From Pseudomonas segetis (GTDB lineage: Bacteria > Pseudomonadota > Gammaproteobacteria > Pseudomonadales > Pseudomonadaceae), in contig NZ_FZOG01000003.1 of NCBI RefSeq assembly GCF_900188155.1, positions 62,001 to 126,000 on the forward strand: DNA of 64,000 nucleotides, given 5' to 3'. Numbering within the stretch: the first letter of the stretch is position 1; the number at the start of each line of letters is the position of its first letter. Under the pieces are notes generated by a model. It was not told the origin of the DNA. It saw nothing but the letters and a program-made list of their open reading frames with translations, and did no database searches. Below, piece after piece: positions 9,071 through 18,337 of this stretch. The translations under genes were made by a program, and so were the position numbers.

Positions 9071-9997
9071 ATGACTACTTCGGCTCTCGATACCTCCCCA
9101 CCAGCAACCCAAACCAAGTCCCGCAAGCGCGGCTTGAAAATTGGCTGGTTCCTGGTCAGCCCATCGGTGCTGCTGTTGCTGCTCTGGATGGTCGTGCCAC
9201 TGGCCATGACCCTCTACTTTTCGACCATCCGCTACAACCTGCTGTACCCGGACGAAGAGAGCTTTGTCGGGCTGGAAAACTTTGAATACTTTTTGACCGA
9301 CCCAGGCTTTATGCCGGGCGCCTTGAACACCCTGACGCTGGTCGGCAGCGTATTGCTGATCAGCGTGGTGTTCGGCGTATTGATTTCAGCACTGCTTGAG
9401 GCCTGCGAGTTCTGGGGACGCGGCATAGTCCGGGTGATGCTGATTTCACCCTTTTTCATCATGCCGACGGTGAGCGCGCTGCTGTGGAAAAACCTGATTT
9501 TCCATCCCGTCTCGGGAATCCTTGCGGCGGTGTGGAAGTTCTTCGGCGCCCAGCCCGTGGACTGGCTGGCCCAACACCCCTTGTTCTCGATCATCATGAT
9601 TGTCTCGTGGCAATGGTTGCCCTTCGCGATCCTGCTGCTGATGACCGCCATGCAGTCGCTTGACCAGGAACAGAAAGAAGCGGCACGCCTGGAAGGCGCG
9701 GGTCCAATTGCGATTTTCTGGCACCTGACACTGCCCCATCTGGCGCGTCCGATTGCGGTGGTGGTGATGATTGAAACCATCTTCCTGCTGTCGATCTTCG
9801 CCGAAATCTTCACCACGACCAGCGGTGGCCCAGGCTTTGAGTCGACCAACCTGGCGTACCTGATCTACAACCAGGCGTTGCTGCAATTCGATGTCGGCAT
9901 GGCATCGGCGGGCGGCTTGATCGCGGTTGTGATCGCCAACATTGCGGCGCTAGTGCTGATCAGATTGATCGGTAAAAGCCTCACCGACAAACAGTGA
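9071..9997 (+). CDS. mtlF: Polyol ABC transporter permease MtlF
   Basis: A 308-aa inner-membrane permease with about six helices and the cytoplasmic coupling EAA motif (EAARLEGAGPIAIFWHLTLP), which contacts the ATPase MtlK. The N-terminus before the first helix is about 25 residues and basic. The start at 9071 follows TCTGGAGTTGCC, a good Shine-Dalgarno; the open frame extends to 9023, which I reject because it lacks one. The protein pairs with MtlG. Confidence 0.92.
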   Translation: MTTSALDTSPPATQTKSRKRGLKIGWFLVSPSVLLLLLWMVVPLAMTLYFSTIRYNLLYPDEESFVGLENFEYFLTDPGFMPGALNTLTLVGSVLLISVVFGVLISALLEACEFWGRGIVRVMLISPFFIMPTVSALLWKNLIFHPVSGILAAVWKFFGAQPVDWLAQHPLFSIIMIVSWQWLPFAILLLMTAMQSLDQEQKEAARLEGAGPIAIFWHLTLPHLARPIAVVVMIETIFLLSIFAEIFTTTSGGPGFESTNLAYLIYNQALLQFDVGMASAGGLIAVVIANIAALVLIRLIGKSLTDKQ

Positions 9998-10007
9998 GGA
10001 CCAGACC

Positions 10008-10841
10008 ATGCTGACCCTAAAACAAAAGCGTAGCCTGCAAAGCCTGTTGGTGGGCTGCGCCGCCTGGCTGATTGCCGGGCTGATCTTCTTCCCGATCTTC
10101 TGGATGGTGCTGACCAGCTTCAAGACCGAGTTGGCCGCGTTTGCCACGCCGCCGCAATTCATCTTCACCCCGACCCTGGAAAACTACCTGCACATCAATG
10201 ATCGCAGCGACTATTTCAGCTATGCCTGGAACTCGGTGCTGATCTCGTTTGCCGCCACCGCCTTGTGCATGCTGGTTGCGGTGCCTGCGGCATACTCGAT
10301 GGCCTTCTTCGAGACCAAGCGCACCAAGGGCACCCTGCTGTGGATGCTGTCGACCAAGATGCTCCCGCCGGTGGGTGTCCTGATGCCGATCTACTTGATC
10401 TGCAAAAGCCTGGGCATGCTGGACTCACGCCTGGCGCTGATTGTGATCTATACCCTGATCAACCTGCCGATCGTGATCTGGATGGTTTACACCTACTTCA
10501 AGGATATCCCGGTCGACATCCTTGAAGCCGCGCGCCTGGATGGCGCAACCACGCTGCAGGAAATCAGCCGTGTATTGCTGCCAATCGCCCGTGGCGGACT
10601 GGCTTCGACCATGTTGCTGTCACTGATCCTGTGCTGGAACGAGGCGTTCTGGTCACTCAACCTGACCTCTTCCGCAGCCGCGCCACTGACCGCCTTGGTC
10701 GCCTCTTACTCAAGCCCCGAGGGTTTGTTCTGGGCCAAGCTTTCAGCCGTTTCGACCCTGGCCTGTGCGCCGATCCTGATACTTGGCTGGATTAGCCAGA
10801 AACAACTGGTGCGTGGCCTGTCCTTCGGCGCCGTCAAATAA
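10008..10841 (+). CDS. mtlG: Polyol ABC transporter permease MtlG
   Basis: A 277-aa inner-membrane permease, the second half of the MtlFG translocation pore, with about six helices. The EAA coupling loop reads EAARLDGATTLQEISRVLLP. It starts ten bases after the mtlF stop behind AGTGAGGACC, and is followed 15 bases later by mtlK, so the three genes form one tight transport unit. The family is MalG-type sugar permeases. Confidence 0.92.
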   Translation: MLTLKQKRSLQSLLVGCAAWLIAGLIFFPIFWMVLTSFKTELAAFATPPQFIFTPTLENYLHINDRSDYFSYAWNSVLISFAATALCMLVAVPAAYSMAFFETKRTKGTLLWMLSTKMLPPVGVLMPIYLICKSLGMLDSRLALIVIYTLINLPIVIWMVYTYFKDIPVDILEAARLDGATTLQEISRVLLPIARGGLASTMLLSLILCWNEAFWSLNLTSSAAAPLTALVASYSSPEGLFWAKLSAVSTLACAPILILGWISQKQLVRGLSFGAVK

Positions 10842-10856
10842 CAAAAGGATTCTGTA

Positions 10857-11957
10857 ATGGCTGATCTAAAAGTACGCAATCTGAAAAAAGCGTTTGAAGG
10901 GTTTTCGATCATCAAGGGCATTGACCTGGATATACATGACCGTGAATTCGTGGTGTTTGTCGGGCCGTCGGGCTGCGGTAAGTCGACCCTACTGCGCCTT
11001 ATCGCCGGCCTGGAAGATGTCAGCAGCGGCAACATTGAGCTGGACGGCAAGGACATTACCGAAGTCGCCCCGGCCAAGCGCGACCTGGCCATGGTGTTCC
11101 AGACCTATGCCCTATACCCGCACATGACAGTACGTAAAAACCTGTCATTCGGCCTCGACCTGTCGGGTGCGCCCAAGCAGGAAGTTAAAGACAAAGTTGA
11201 AAACGCTGCGCGCATCCTCGAACTCGACCCCTTGCTGGAACGCAAGCCCAAGCAACTGTCAGGCGGACAGCGCCAACGCGTGGCCATTGGCCGGGCAATT
11301 GTGCGCAACCCGAAGATATTCCTATTCGATGAGCCGCTGTCCAACCTCGATGCGGCCCTGCGCGTGCAGATGCGCCTGGAACTGGCGCGCCTGCACCAGG
11401 ACCTGCAAGCAACGATGATCTACGTCACCCACGATCAAGTCGAGGCCATGACCCTGGCAACCAAGGTGGTGGTGCTGAACAGCGGACGCGTCGAGCAGGT
11501 CGGCTCACCGCTTGAGCTTTATCACCATCCCGCCAACCTGTTCGTTGCCGGCTTCCTTGGCACGCCAACCATGGGTTTTCTCACCGGAAACCTGGGCCAG
11601 ACCGCAGCCAATGCGTGTGAGGTCAAGCTTGATGCTCGAGCCAATATCAGCCTGCCACTGGCAACAGCGCTGGCCCCTGGCAGCAAAGTGACCCTGGGCA
11701 TACGCCCCGAGCACATAAATATCGTACCGGCTGGTGAAGGCCTGCTCAGCGTCACCGCCGATGTCAGCGAACGCCTTGGCAGCGACACCTACTGCCACGT
11801 CCGCAGCCAGTCGGGAGAAATGCTCACCGTGCGAGTACGGGGTGACTTCGCGCCTAAATTCGGCGAAACCCTGGATTTGAGCTTCGACACCGCGCATTGC
11901 CACCTGTTTGACGACAGCGGCAAGGCCATCGACAAACGCATTCAATCTGCAGCTTAA
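10857..11957 (+). CDS. mtlK: Polyol ABC transporter ATP-binding protein MtlK
   Basis: A 366-aa ATPase of the MalK/UgpC group that powers MtlFG. The Walker [10 protein letters not shown] is at 36-44, the signature [14 protein letters not shown] is in the middle of the nucleotide-binding domain, and the Walker B is [11 protein letters not shown]. The C-terminal third is the TOBE/OB-type regulatory domain expected for this subgroup ([10 protein letters not shown]). It begins behind AAAAGGATTCTGTA and runs 21 bases ahead of mtlD. Confidence 0.94.
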   Translation: MADLKVRNLKKAFEGFSIIKGIDLDIHDREFVVFVGPSGCGKSTLLRLIAGLEDVSSGNIELDGKDITEVAPAKRDLAMVFQTYALYPHMTVRKNLSFGLDLSGAPKQEVKDKVENAARILELDPLLERKPKQLSGGQRQRVAIGRAIVRNPKIFLFDEPLSNLDAALRVQMRLELARLHQDLQATMIYVTHDQVEAMTLATKVVVLNSGRVEQVGSPLELYHHPANLFVAGFLGTPTMGFLTGNLGQTAANACEVKLDARANISLPLATALAPGSKVTLGIRPEHINIVPAGEGLLSVTADVSERLGSDTYCHVRSQSGEMLTVRVRGDFAPKFGETLDLSFDTAHCHLFDDSGKAIDKRIQSAA

Positions 11958-11978
11958 GCGGCTTGCTAAGGAACCCCG

Positions 11979-13460
11979 ATGAAACTCAATCGCCAGAATT
12001 TATCAAGGCTTGCCGCTGATATTGGCCGTCCTAGCGAAGTTTGCCAGGTTGCCTCCGAAGGCATCGTCCATATCGGTGTCGGCGGCTTTCATCGGGCGCA
12101 TCAAGCAGTCTACACCGATGCCCTGATCAACCAGGGCGAAGCTGCCCAGTGGGGTATTTGTGGCGTCGGCTTGCGCGCCGAAGACCGTGCAATGCGTGAC
12201 GCCTTGGCCGCACAAGATCATCTCTACACCCTGATCCAGCTGGCGGATGAACCTGGCGCTGAGATCCGCGTGATTGGTTCGATCCGCAACATGCTCTTGG
12301 CCGAGGACTCACCCCAGGCCTTGATCGACAAGCTTAGTGATCCACAGGTGAGGATTGTCTCGCTTACGATCACCGAAGGCGGCTATTGCATGGATGACAG
12401 CACGGGTGAATTCATGTCCGAACTGGCGGACATCCAGCATGACCTTGCCCACCCGCAATCACCGCGCAGCATTTTTGGCTTTCTCTGCGCGGCGCTGGCC
12501 AGGCGCCGTGCCGACAATATTCCTGCTTTCACCCTGATGTCGTGCGATAACCTGCCCCATAACGGCTCGGTTTCACGCAAGGCGCTGCTCAGTTTTGCTC
12601 ACCTGCTCGATCACGATCTGGCCAACTGGATTGATACCCACGTCAGTTTCCCCAACGCCATGGTCGACCGCATTACTCCCATGACCAAGCCCAGCCACCG
12701 CCAACAACTCGCCGCTGAACACGGCATCGAAGATGGCTGGCCAGTGGTCTGCGAGCCTTTTGTGCAATGGGTGCTGGAAGATAAGTTCTGCAACGGTCGG
12801 CCAGCCTGGGAAAAAGTCGGCGTACAGTTCACCGACGATGTCACGCCTTATGAAGACATGAAGATCAAGCTGCTCAACGGCAGCCACCTGGCGCTGACCT
12901 ACCTGGGCTTTCTCAAGGGCTATCGCTTCGTCCACCAGACCATGGACGACAGCTTGATACGCGACTACATTCGCCGCTTTATGGATGTCGATGTAACACC
13001 ACAGTTGGCGCCGGTGCCGGGCATCGACCTGAGTATCTACATAGACACCTTGATTGAGCGTTTTTCCAACCAGGCAATTGCCGACCAGCTTGAGCGCGTG
13101 TGCTCGGATGGCTCGTCAAAATTCTCGAAATTTATCGTGCCGACCCTTAACCAGCTGATCGCCGAAGACAAGCCACTGGACTCTGTCGCGCTGGTCGTGG
13201 CGGCGTGGGCGCTGTACCTGAAAGAGGTTGATGAACAGGGCGAACGCTACCGCATTATCGATCCGCGAGCCGACTATTGCCGCAGCCTGGTTAGCGATGA
13301 TGCGTGCTTGACCGAACGCGTTCTAGGCGCCGAGAGCATCTTCGGTAAAAAGCTCGCTGCCTCGCCGGCATTTGTCCAGGCCTTTGAGCGCAACCTGCAT
13401 CGCCTGCGCACGCTGGGTGTGAGCGGCACCTTGCAAGCGCTGCTTGCAGATGCTCGATAG
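11979..13460 (+). CDS. mtlD: Mannitol 2-dehydrogenase / arabitol dehydrogenase MtlD
   Basis: A 493-aa NAD-dependent long-chain polyol dehydrogenase that oxidises D-mannitol to fructose and D-arabitol to xylulose in the cytoplasm. The catalytic segment KIKLLNGSH places K295, N300 and H303 exactly where P. fluorescens mannitol 2-dehydrogenase has its catalytic residues. The N-terminal Rossmann region contains GVGGFHRAHQA. Length equals the characterised enzyme. It sits between the importer genes and the sugar kinases that handle its products. Confidence 0.95.
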   Translation: MKLNRQNLSRLAADIGRPSEVCQVASEGIVHIGVGGFHRAHQAVYTDALINQGEAAQWGICGVGLRAEDRAMRDALAAQDHLYTLIQLADEPGAEIRVIGSIRNMLLAEDSPQALIDKLSDPQVRIVSLTITEGGYCMDDSTGEFMSELADIQHDLAHPQSPRSIFGFLCAALARRRADNIPAFTLMSCDNLPHNGSVSRKALLSFAHLLDHDLANWIDTHVSFPNAMVDRITPMTKPSHRQQLAAEHGIEDGWPVVCEPFVQWVLEDKFCNGRPAWEKVGVQFTDDVTPYEDMKIKLLNGSHLALTYLGFLKGYRFVHQTMDDSLIRDYIRRFMDVDVTPQLAPVPGIDLSIYIDTLIERFSNQAIADQLERVCSDGSSKFSKFIVPTLNQLIAEDKPLDSVALVVAAWALYLKEVDEQGERYRIIDPRADYCRSLVSDDACLTERVLGAESIFGKKLAASPAFVQAFERNLHRLRTLGVSGTLQALLADAR

Positions 13461-13583
13461 ACGAGGCGTTATGCCAAGCATGCTCGGGCACCCCAGCCAT
13501 AGGCATCGTAAAACTTGCCGAAAGCACCCTGTCGCCTCCCGGCCGAGCAAGCCCAAGCGACTGCATAGACAAGAGGGACAGCC

Positions 13584-15056
13584 ATGTATTTAGGTATCGA
13601 TTGCGGCACCCAAGGTACCAAGGCACTGATCCTCAATCCTGACACGGGCGAGGTTTTGGGCCAGGGCAGTGCTGTACACCAGCTAATCAGTGGAGCCAAC
13701 GGACGCCGCGAACAAGAGGTTGATCAGTGGCTGGCAGCGCTTGAGCAGGCCACCCATGGCGCATTGCAGCAAGCTGGTATCTCTGGCCAAGCCATCCGGG
13801 GCATGGCGGTTTCAGGCCAGCAGCATGGCTTGGTCTTGCTTGATGAGCAGGGCACAGTACTGCGACCTGCCAAGCTCTGGTGCGACACCGAGTCAGCCGC
13901 CGAAAACCAGGAGCTGCTCGACATCCTGGGCGGCGAATCCGGCTCCATCGAACGCCTGGGCGTAGCGATTGCGCCCGGTTACACCCTGTCCAAATTGCTT
14001 TGGACACAACGCAATCACCCCGAGCTCTTTGCCCGTATTGCACACATCCTGCTGCCCCACGACTATCTCAATTACTGGCTGACCGGGCGTTGCTGCAGCG
14101 AATATGGCGATGCCTCGGGCACCGGCTACTTCAACATCCGCACGCGAACATGGGACACCGAACTGCTGGAGCATATGGATCCGACAGGGCGCCTGGTCAA
14201 GGCATTACCTGGACTGATCGACTCCAACCAGCCGGTCGGCAGCTTGCGGGCAGAGGCAGCCAAGCGCCTGGGGTTGAATCCCGGTGTCGTGGTTGCCAGC
14301 GGTGGCGGTGACAACATGATGGGCGCAATCGGTACCGGCAATATCCGCCCAGGTGCAATCACCATGAGCCTCGGCACCTCGGGGACTTTATATGCCTATG
14401 ACGACCAACCGGTAATCAGCCCACATCCCCAAGTGGCGGCTTTCTGTTCGTCATCGGGAGGCTGGCTGCCGTTGATCTGCACCATGAATCTCACCAGCGC
14501 CAGCGGCCTGATTCAAAACCTGCTGGAACTCAACCTGGATGAGTTTTCCGACCTGGTCGAGGCCGCACCAATTGGTGCCCAGGGCATACGGATGATGCCG
14601 TACTTCAACGGTGAGCGTGTGCCTGCCCTGCCCCATGCAACAGCCAGCCTGAGCGGCATGACCAGCGAAAACCTGAACCGTGCCAACCTATGCCGGGCAG
14701 TGGTCGAGGGTACATTGTTCAGCTTGCGCTATGGCCTTGACCTGCTGCGTGACAGCGGTATTCAGAGCCAGGATATCCGCTTGATTGGCGGCGCCGCAAA
14801 AAGCCCCATGTGGCGCCAGGCCGTTGCCGACATCATGGCTACGCCGCTGGTGTGCCCTGAACACACCGAGGCGGCAGCACTTGGCGCGGCGATCCAGGCT
14901 GCCTGGTGCGTAGGAGGCGACGCGGTGTCCCTGGAACAGCTTTGCAATGCCTGCGTACACCTTGACCAGCGCACCAGCACTCACCCGAATCCACTGCGCA
15001 GTGCCCAGTATGAAAAAGTCTATCAAGATTACCTCGCGCGGCTTGGCAGCCTCTGA
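13584..15056 (+). CDS. mtlY: Xylulokinase MtlY
   Basis: A 490-aa FGGY-family kinase. The N-terminal phosphate-binding segment (YLGIDCGTQGTKALI) and the second-domain segment (IRLIGGAAKSPMWRQ) are typical. It phosphorylates the D-xylulose made from D-arabitol by MtlD, feeding the pentose phosphate pathway. The start at 13584 follows AGAGGGACAGCC. The 123-base gap after mtlD is the longest inside the operon; I see no clear promoter or terminator in it. Confidence 0.92.
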   Translation: MYLGIDCGTQGTKALILNPDTGEVLGQGSAVHQLISGANGRREQEVDQWLAALEQATHGALQQAGISGQAIRGMAVSGQQHGLVLLDEQGTVLRPAKLWCDTESAAENQELLDILGGESGSIERLGVAIAPGYTLSKLLWTQRNHPELFARIAHILLPHDYLNYWLTGRCCSEYGDASGTGYFNIRTRTWDTELLEHMDPTGRLVKALPGLIDSNQPVGSLRAEAAKRLGLNPGVVVASGGGDNMMGAIGTGNIRPGAITMSLGTSGTLYAYDDQPVISPHPQVAAFCSSSGGWLPLICTMNLTSASGLIQNLLELNLDEFSDLVEAAPIGAQGIRMMPYFNGERVPALPHATASLSGMTSENLNRANLCRAVVEGTLFSLRYGLDLLRDSGIQSQDIRLIGGAAKSPMWRQAVADIMATPLVCPEHTEAAALGAAIQAAWCVGGDAVSLEQLCNACVHLDQRTSTHPNPLRSAQYEKVYQDYLARLGSL

Positions 15057-15214
15057 AACCGAACTGGCCGTCAACCCAGGGGTTCCCTAGCGATCAAGGC
15101 GATTCGATAATTGTTTACCTGATCCATTTCAACCTGGTCGCTTGGTCACCAAATCCGCTGGCCAAGCACTTTATCTGCGTGTGGCACTGAGCTGCGCAAC
15201 TGCGGGAGTCTTTT

Positions 15215-16156
15215 ATGTATCTGGTGTGTGGCGAGGCCTTGTTCGATTTCTTTAGTGTTGAACCCAGCCCACGCAATGGCGAGGTCGCATTCAAGGCAGT
15301 CGCCGGTGGCTCACCCTTCAATGTGGCGATTGGCTTGCGCCGTCTTGGCGCCGAAGCAGCCTTGTTCACAGGCATCTCGACGGACTACCTTGGCCTGCGT
15401 TTGCGCAAGGTGCTGGCCGACGAGGGCGTGGTTGATCAGTATCTGGTGGGCTCGGACGCACCCACTACACTGGCCATGGTGGGGCTTGATCAACAGGGTT
15501 CGCCACAGTATTCCTTTCGCGGTGAAGGCTGCGCCGACCGGCAGTTGTACAGCGAAAACCTGCCACAGCTCGACCCGCAGGTACGCGGCATTCACATCGG
15601 TTCCTATTCATTGGTGGTGTTGCCAGTGGCAGATACCTTGCTCGAGTTGATCAAGGACCAACCCGCGCAGCGCCTGATCAGCTACGACCCCAATGTTCGG
15701 CTTAATCCACAACCCGATAAGGCGCTGTGGCGACTCAGTGTTGAAACCTTCGTCAACTACGCACACATGATCAAGGTCAGCGATGAAGACCTCGACTTGC
15801 TGTACCCAGGCCAAGAGCCTCAAGCACTGGTCAACAGCTGGCTCAGCGAACGCTGCCAGTTGGTCTTTCTAACCCGCGGGCAACAAGGTGCAAGCGTATT
15901 CAGCTATCAACATGGTCACTGGAGCGTGCCGGCAGCTTCAGTACCCATCCGCGACACGGTGGGCGCCGGCGATACGTTTCAGGCCGCACTGCTCGCCTAC
16001 CTGCAGCGTAACCAGCTGGACTCGCCCAGGGCCTTGGCCAATATCAGGCGCGAACAGATAGACGCCATGCTCAAGCTGGCCGTGCGCGCAGCTGCAATTA
16101 CCTGCTCGCGTACAGGCCCGGACTTGCCCCTGCTGGCCGAAGTCGAGGGCCTCTAA
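15215..16156 (+). CDS. mtlZ: Fructokinase MtlZ
   Basis: A 313-aa PfkB-family sugar kinase that phosphorylates the fructose formed from mannitol and sorbitol. The N-terminal signature VAGGSPFNVAIGLRRLGAEAA and the C-terminal DTVGAGDTFQAALL are present, with the catalytic aspartate at D253 of GAGD. It begins behind GGGAGTCTTTT, 158 bases after mtlY, and is the last gene of the operon. No clear terminator follows in the next 60 bases. Confidence 0.92.
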   Translation: MYLVCGEALFDFFSVEPSPRNGEVAFKAVAGGSPFNVAIGLRRLGAEAALFTGISTDYLGLRLRKVLADEGVVDQYLVGSDAPTTLAMVGLDQQGSPQYSFRGEGCADRQLYSENLPQLDPQVRGIHIGSYSLVVLPVADTLLELIKDQPAQRLISYDPNVRLNPQPDKALWRLSVETFVNYAHMIKVSDEDLDLLYPGQEPQALVNSWLSERCQLVFLTRGQQGASVFSYQHGHWSVPAASVPIRDTVGAGDTFQAALLAYLQRNQLDSPRALANIRREQIDAMLKLAVRAAAITCSRTGPDLPLLAEVEGL

Positions 16157-16368
16157 ATACTTGCCCAGGCCATTTGCGGAGCGCTAGCGAGGTTACAAAA
16201 AAGCATTTTTCTTGATGCAGTAGACCGCTAGACTCAGCTGTCAGAACATTCACCTGAAAGTTGTGACTTGAAGTCTTTTTTGGCTGTCCAGTAGTGGCCT
16301 GATAAACCGGCGGATGATGACCTGAGCCGGCGGGCTTCGATATTCCTGTGGTTTCCGAGGTTGGTAGC

Positions 16369-17082
16369 ATGGATAAAAAACAAGTAGACGCCGCGCATAC
16401 TGAAAGTGCTGATGAGGCGTTGCAGTATATTGTTGAAGGCTTCCGGCGCTTTCGTAAGGAAGTCTTTCCTCAACAAGAGGAACTGTTCAAGAAGCTTGCG
16501 CATGAGCAAACCCCACGCGCCATGTTCATCACCTGCGCCGACTCGCGCATCGTTCCAGAGCTAATTACCCAGACCAACCCGGGCGACCTGTTCGTCACAC
16601 GCAACGTCGGCAACGTCGTACCGCCTTATGGGCAGATGATGGGCGGCGTTTCAACGGCGATCGAGTTTGCGGTGATGGCGCTCAATGTGCACCACATCAT
16701 TGTTTGCGGCCATTCCGACTGCGGCGCAATGAAGGCAGTGCTCAACCCCGAATCCCTGGAGCGCATGCCAACGGTCAAGGCCTGGTTGCGTCATGCCGAA
16801 GTGGCGAAAACGGTAGTCACAGAAAATTGCGGCTGCGTTGACCACCACACCACGCTGGGCTTGTTGACCAAGGAAAACGTGTTGGCGCAACTCGATCACT
16901 TGCGCACCCACCCTTCAGTGGCAGCCAAAATCGCCAGTGGCCAACTCTTTGTCCATGGCTGGGTCTACGATATCGAGACCAGTGAGATCGTCGCCTATGA
17001 CGCCGAGCTGGGCGAGTTCCGCTCGATTGATGAAGGCCCAATGCCCCTGGCAACACCGCGCGCCCGCTACCGTCACGACTGA
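16369..17082 (+). CDS. Beta-class carbonic anhydrase
   Basis: A 237-aa cytoplasmic zinc enzyme interconverting CO2 and bicarbonate. The beta-class zinc ligands are visible: C56 and D58 (with R60) in ITCADSR, and H115 and C118 in CGHSDCGAM. The ATG at 16369 is eight bases after GAGG (16357-16360); the frame extends 21 bases further but that start lacks a site. The position next to the oxidase locus matches PA0102 in P. aeruginosa. It faces the hypothetical gene ending at 17152 with a hairpin between. Confidence 0.93.
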   Translation: MDKKQVDAAHTESADEALQYIVEGFRRFRKEVFPQQEELFKKLAHEQTPRAMFITCADSRIVPELITQTNPGDLFVTRNVGNVVPPYGQMMGGVSTAIEFAVMALNVHHIIVCGHSDCGAMKAVLNPESLERMPTVKAWLRHAEVAKTVVTENCGCVDHHTTLGLLTKENVLAQLDHLRTHPSVAAKIASGQLFVHGWVYDIETSEIVAYDAELGEFRSIDEGPMPLATPRARYRHD

Positions 17083-17110
17083 TCGACAAACCGTTGTTCT
17101 GTTGGCGAAA

Positions 17111-17152
17111 GAACGGCGATAACCCTTTAAACCAGGGTTATCGCCGACGTTC
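17111..17152. terminator. Bidirectional hairpin terminator
   Basis: CGGCGATAACCCT (17114-17126) pairs with AGGGTTATCGCCG (17134-17146), a 13-bp perfect stem with a seven-base loop between two convergent genes. The T-run after the stem is poor, so termination may be modest. Confidence 0.65.
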
Positions 17153-17808
17153 TATTGGGTAGTGCGCTGCCCATCGAGCACCAGCTCAACCCCTAGCTGC
17201 TCAGAGAAACACGGCCAGCGCTTCCAGGCGGCTTCGGTTGTCGGCGCACCCAAGCGCTCGCGATAAGCCACGACAGAGTCCTGCTTGAAGCTGTCTTTGT
17301 CGAGCATGCCCATGACCGTGCGATGCACAGCTTCATCCAGTTGATTGGCAAAGGGTTCGCCGATCAGTTGATGGGCGACGAGGTTGGCAACCGTGGTATC
17401 CAGTGGAATCAGCGGCTGGCCAAGGTGCGCGATATACAGGTCGTTCACTTCCTCAACCAGGCGATGGGCCAAGTAGGCCTCGTCGAGCAAACCATCAAGT
17501 CCTTCATGTCCAGACATTAGTTCGGGCGGTTGTAGGAAAAACTGTTCGGCGACCTTGAGCACCGGCTTTATCCGGCCCTCTATACCAGCCTCGCGCGCAA
17601 CCTGTGTCGCAGCATCGATGACTTGCGGCACCTCTTCGATATAAGCCGTCACAAAGCCGATAAGAACCGCCAGAGGATTGGCTTCAGGTAAGCGGATCGA
17701 TGGGTGGATATCTTTGAGTTTCGTCTTCAACTGCGTGGCCAGTTGGCCGGTGTTCGCCTCATGTTCCAGCGCTTTGTTGATAAGTTCGCGTAAAGCAGGG
17801 GTGTTCAT
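17152..17808 (-). CDS. Conserved hypothetical protein
   Basis: A 218-aa soluble, probably largely helical protein with no signal peptide, membrane segment or motif that I recognise. Good codon use, a Shine-Dalgarno (AAGGAGCTGCC) before the ATG at 17808, and position next to carbonic anhydrase and the oxidase locus support it as a real gene. P. aeruginosa has an uncharacterised gene at the comparable place (PA0104), which may be the homolog, but I could not check. Multiple acidic/hydrophobic repeats (LDEAYLAHRLVEEVNDL, LDEAVHRTVMGMLD) suggest a helical bundle. Confidence 0.65.
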   Translation of the reverse strand: MNTPALRELINKALEHEANTGQLATQLKTKLKDIHPSIRLPEANPLAVLIGFVTAYIEEVPQVIDAATQVAREAGIEGRIKPVLKVAEQFFLQPPELMSGHEGLDGLLDEAYLAHRLVEEVNDLYIAHLGQPLIPLDTTVANLVAHQLIGEPFANQLDEAVHRTVMGMLDKDSFKQDSVVAYRERLGAPTTEAAWKRWPCFSEQLGVELVLDGQRTTQ

Positions 17809-18337
17809 GGCAGCTCCTTCTAGCGAGGGCCTTAGTACTTATATTGGCAGCGAGCAGGCCAATAACTATCTGGCTCGGCAATCAACTGCTGATGGGTAGT
17901 CACTCCATAGACAAGAACGGATCCAAACGATTACAGATGCTTCGACATTCGCCGATTCCCAGGGCAAACAGACCCATGCAACCCTAGTTGCTGTCTGCTT
18001 TAGTCTAAGACGCGATTGTCATAAACCCAAAAATTTCTATACCAGCCCGCTATAACGATTGCCTGGTAGCTTTTGCAAAGCCGCGCCGTCCGTGGGGTTT
18101 GGGACCTGCCTTGCGAAGTCTCAACCATTTCAGCTTTCACATTGCGGGCTGCTAGTCGCCGACTATACTCCAGAGCGATAGGCACTGCTTGATGGAACCG
18201 GACGGGCTTCGGCACGGAGAGGGCTTGACAGTTGTTGCTACAGACCCAGGCCGTTGACACGCGCCTGGGCTTGGCAGTTGATCCCTTTGCCGCGGGCTTC
18301 GCCGGCGGGATAACAAGAATCATAAGGGGAACCCGCG
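17809..18337. promoter_or_regulatory. Long leader upstream of the oxidase operon, with candidate RpoS-type promoter
   Basis: This 529-base gap contains no supportable gene. CTATACT at 18163-18169 fits an RpoS-type extended -10 and would give a leader of about 165 bases before coxB. The leader carries several GC-rich dyads near 18240-18310. In P. aeruginosa the aa3 oxidase genes are RpoS-dependent and starvation-induced, which agrees with, but does not prove, this assignment. Confidence 0.35.

Noticed and set aside
15181..15200. Sigma-54-like TGGCAC upstream of mtlZ
   Set aside because: The GG-to-GC distance is 11 and not ten bases, and there is no dyad pair upstream; mtlZ reads as operon-internal.
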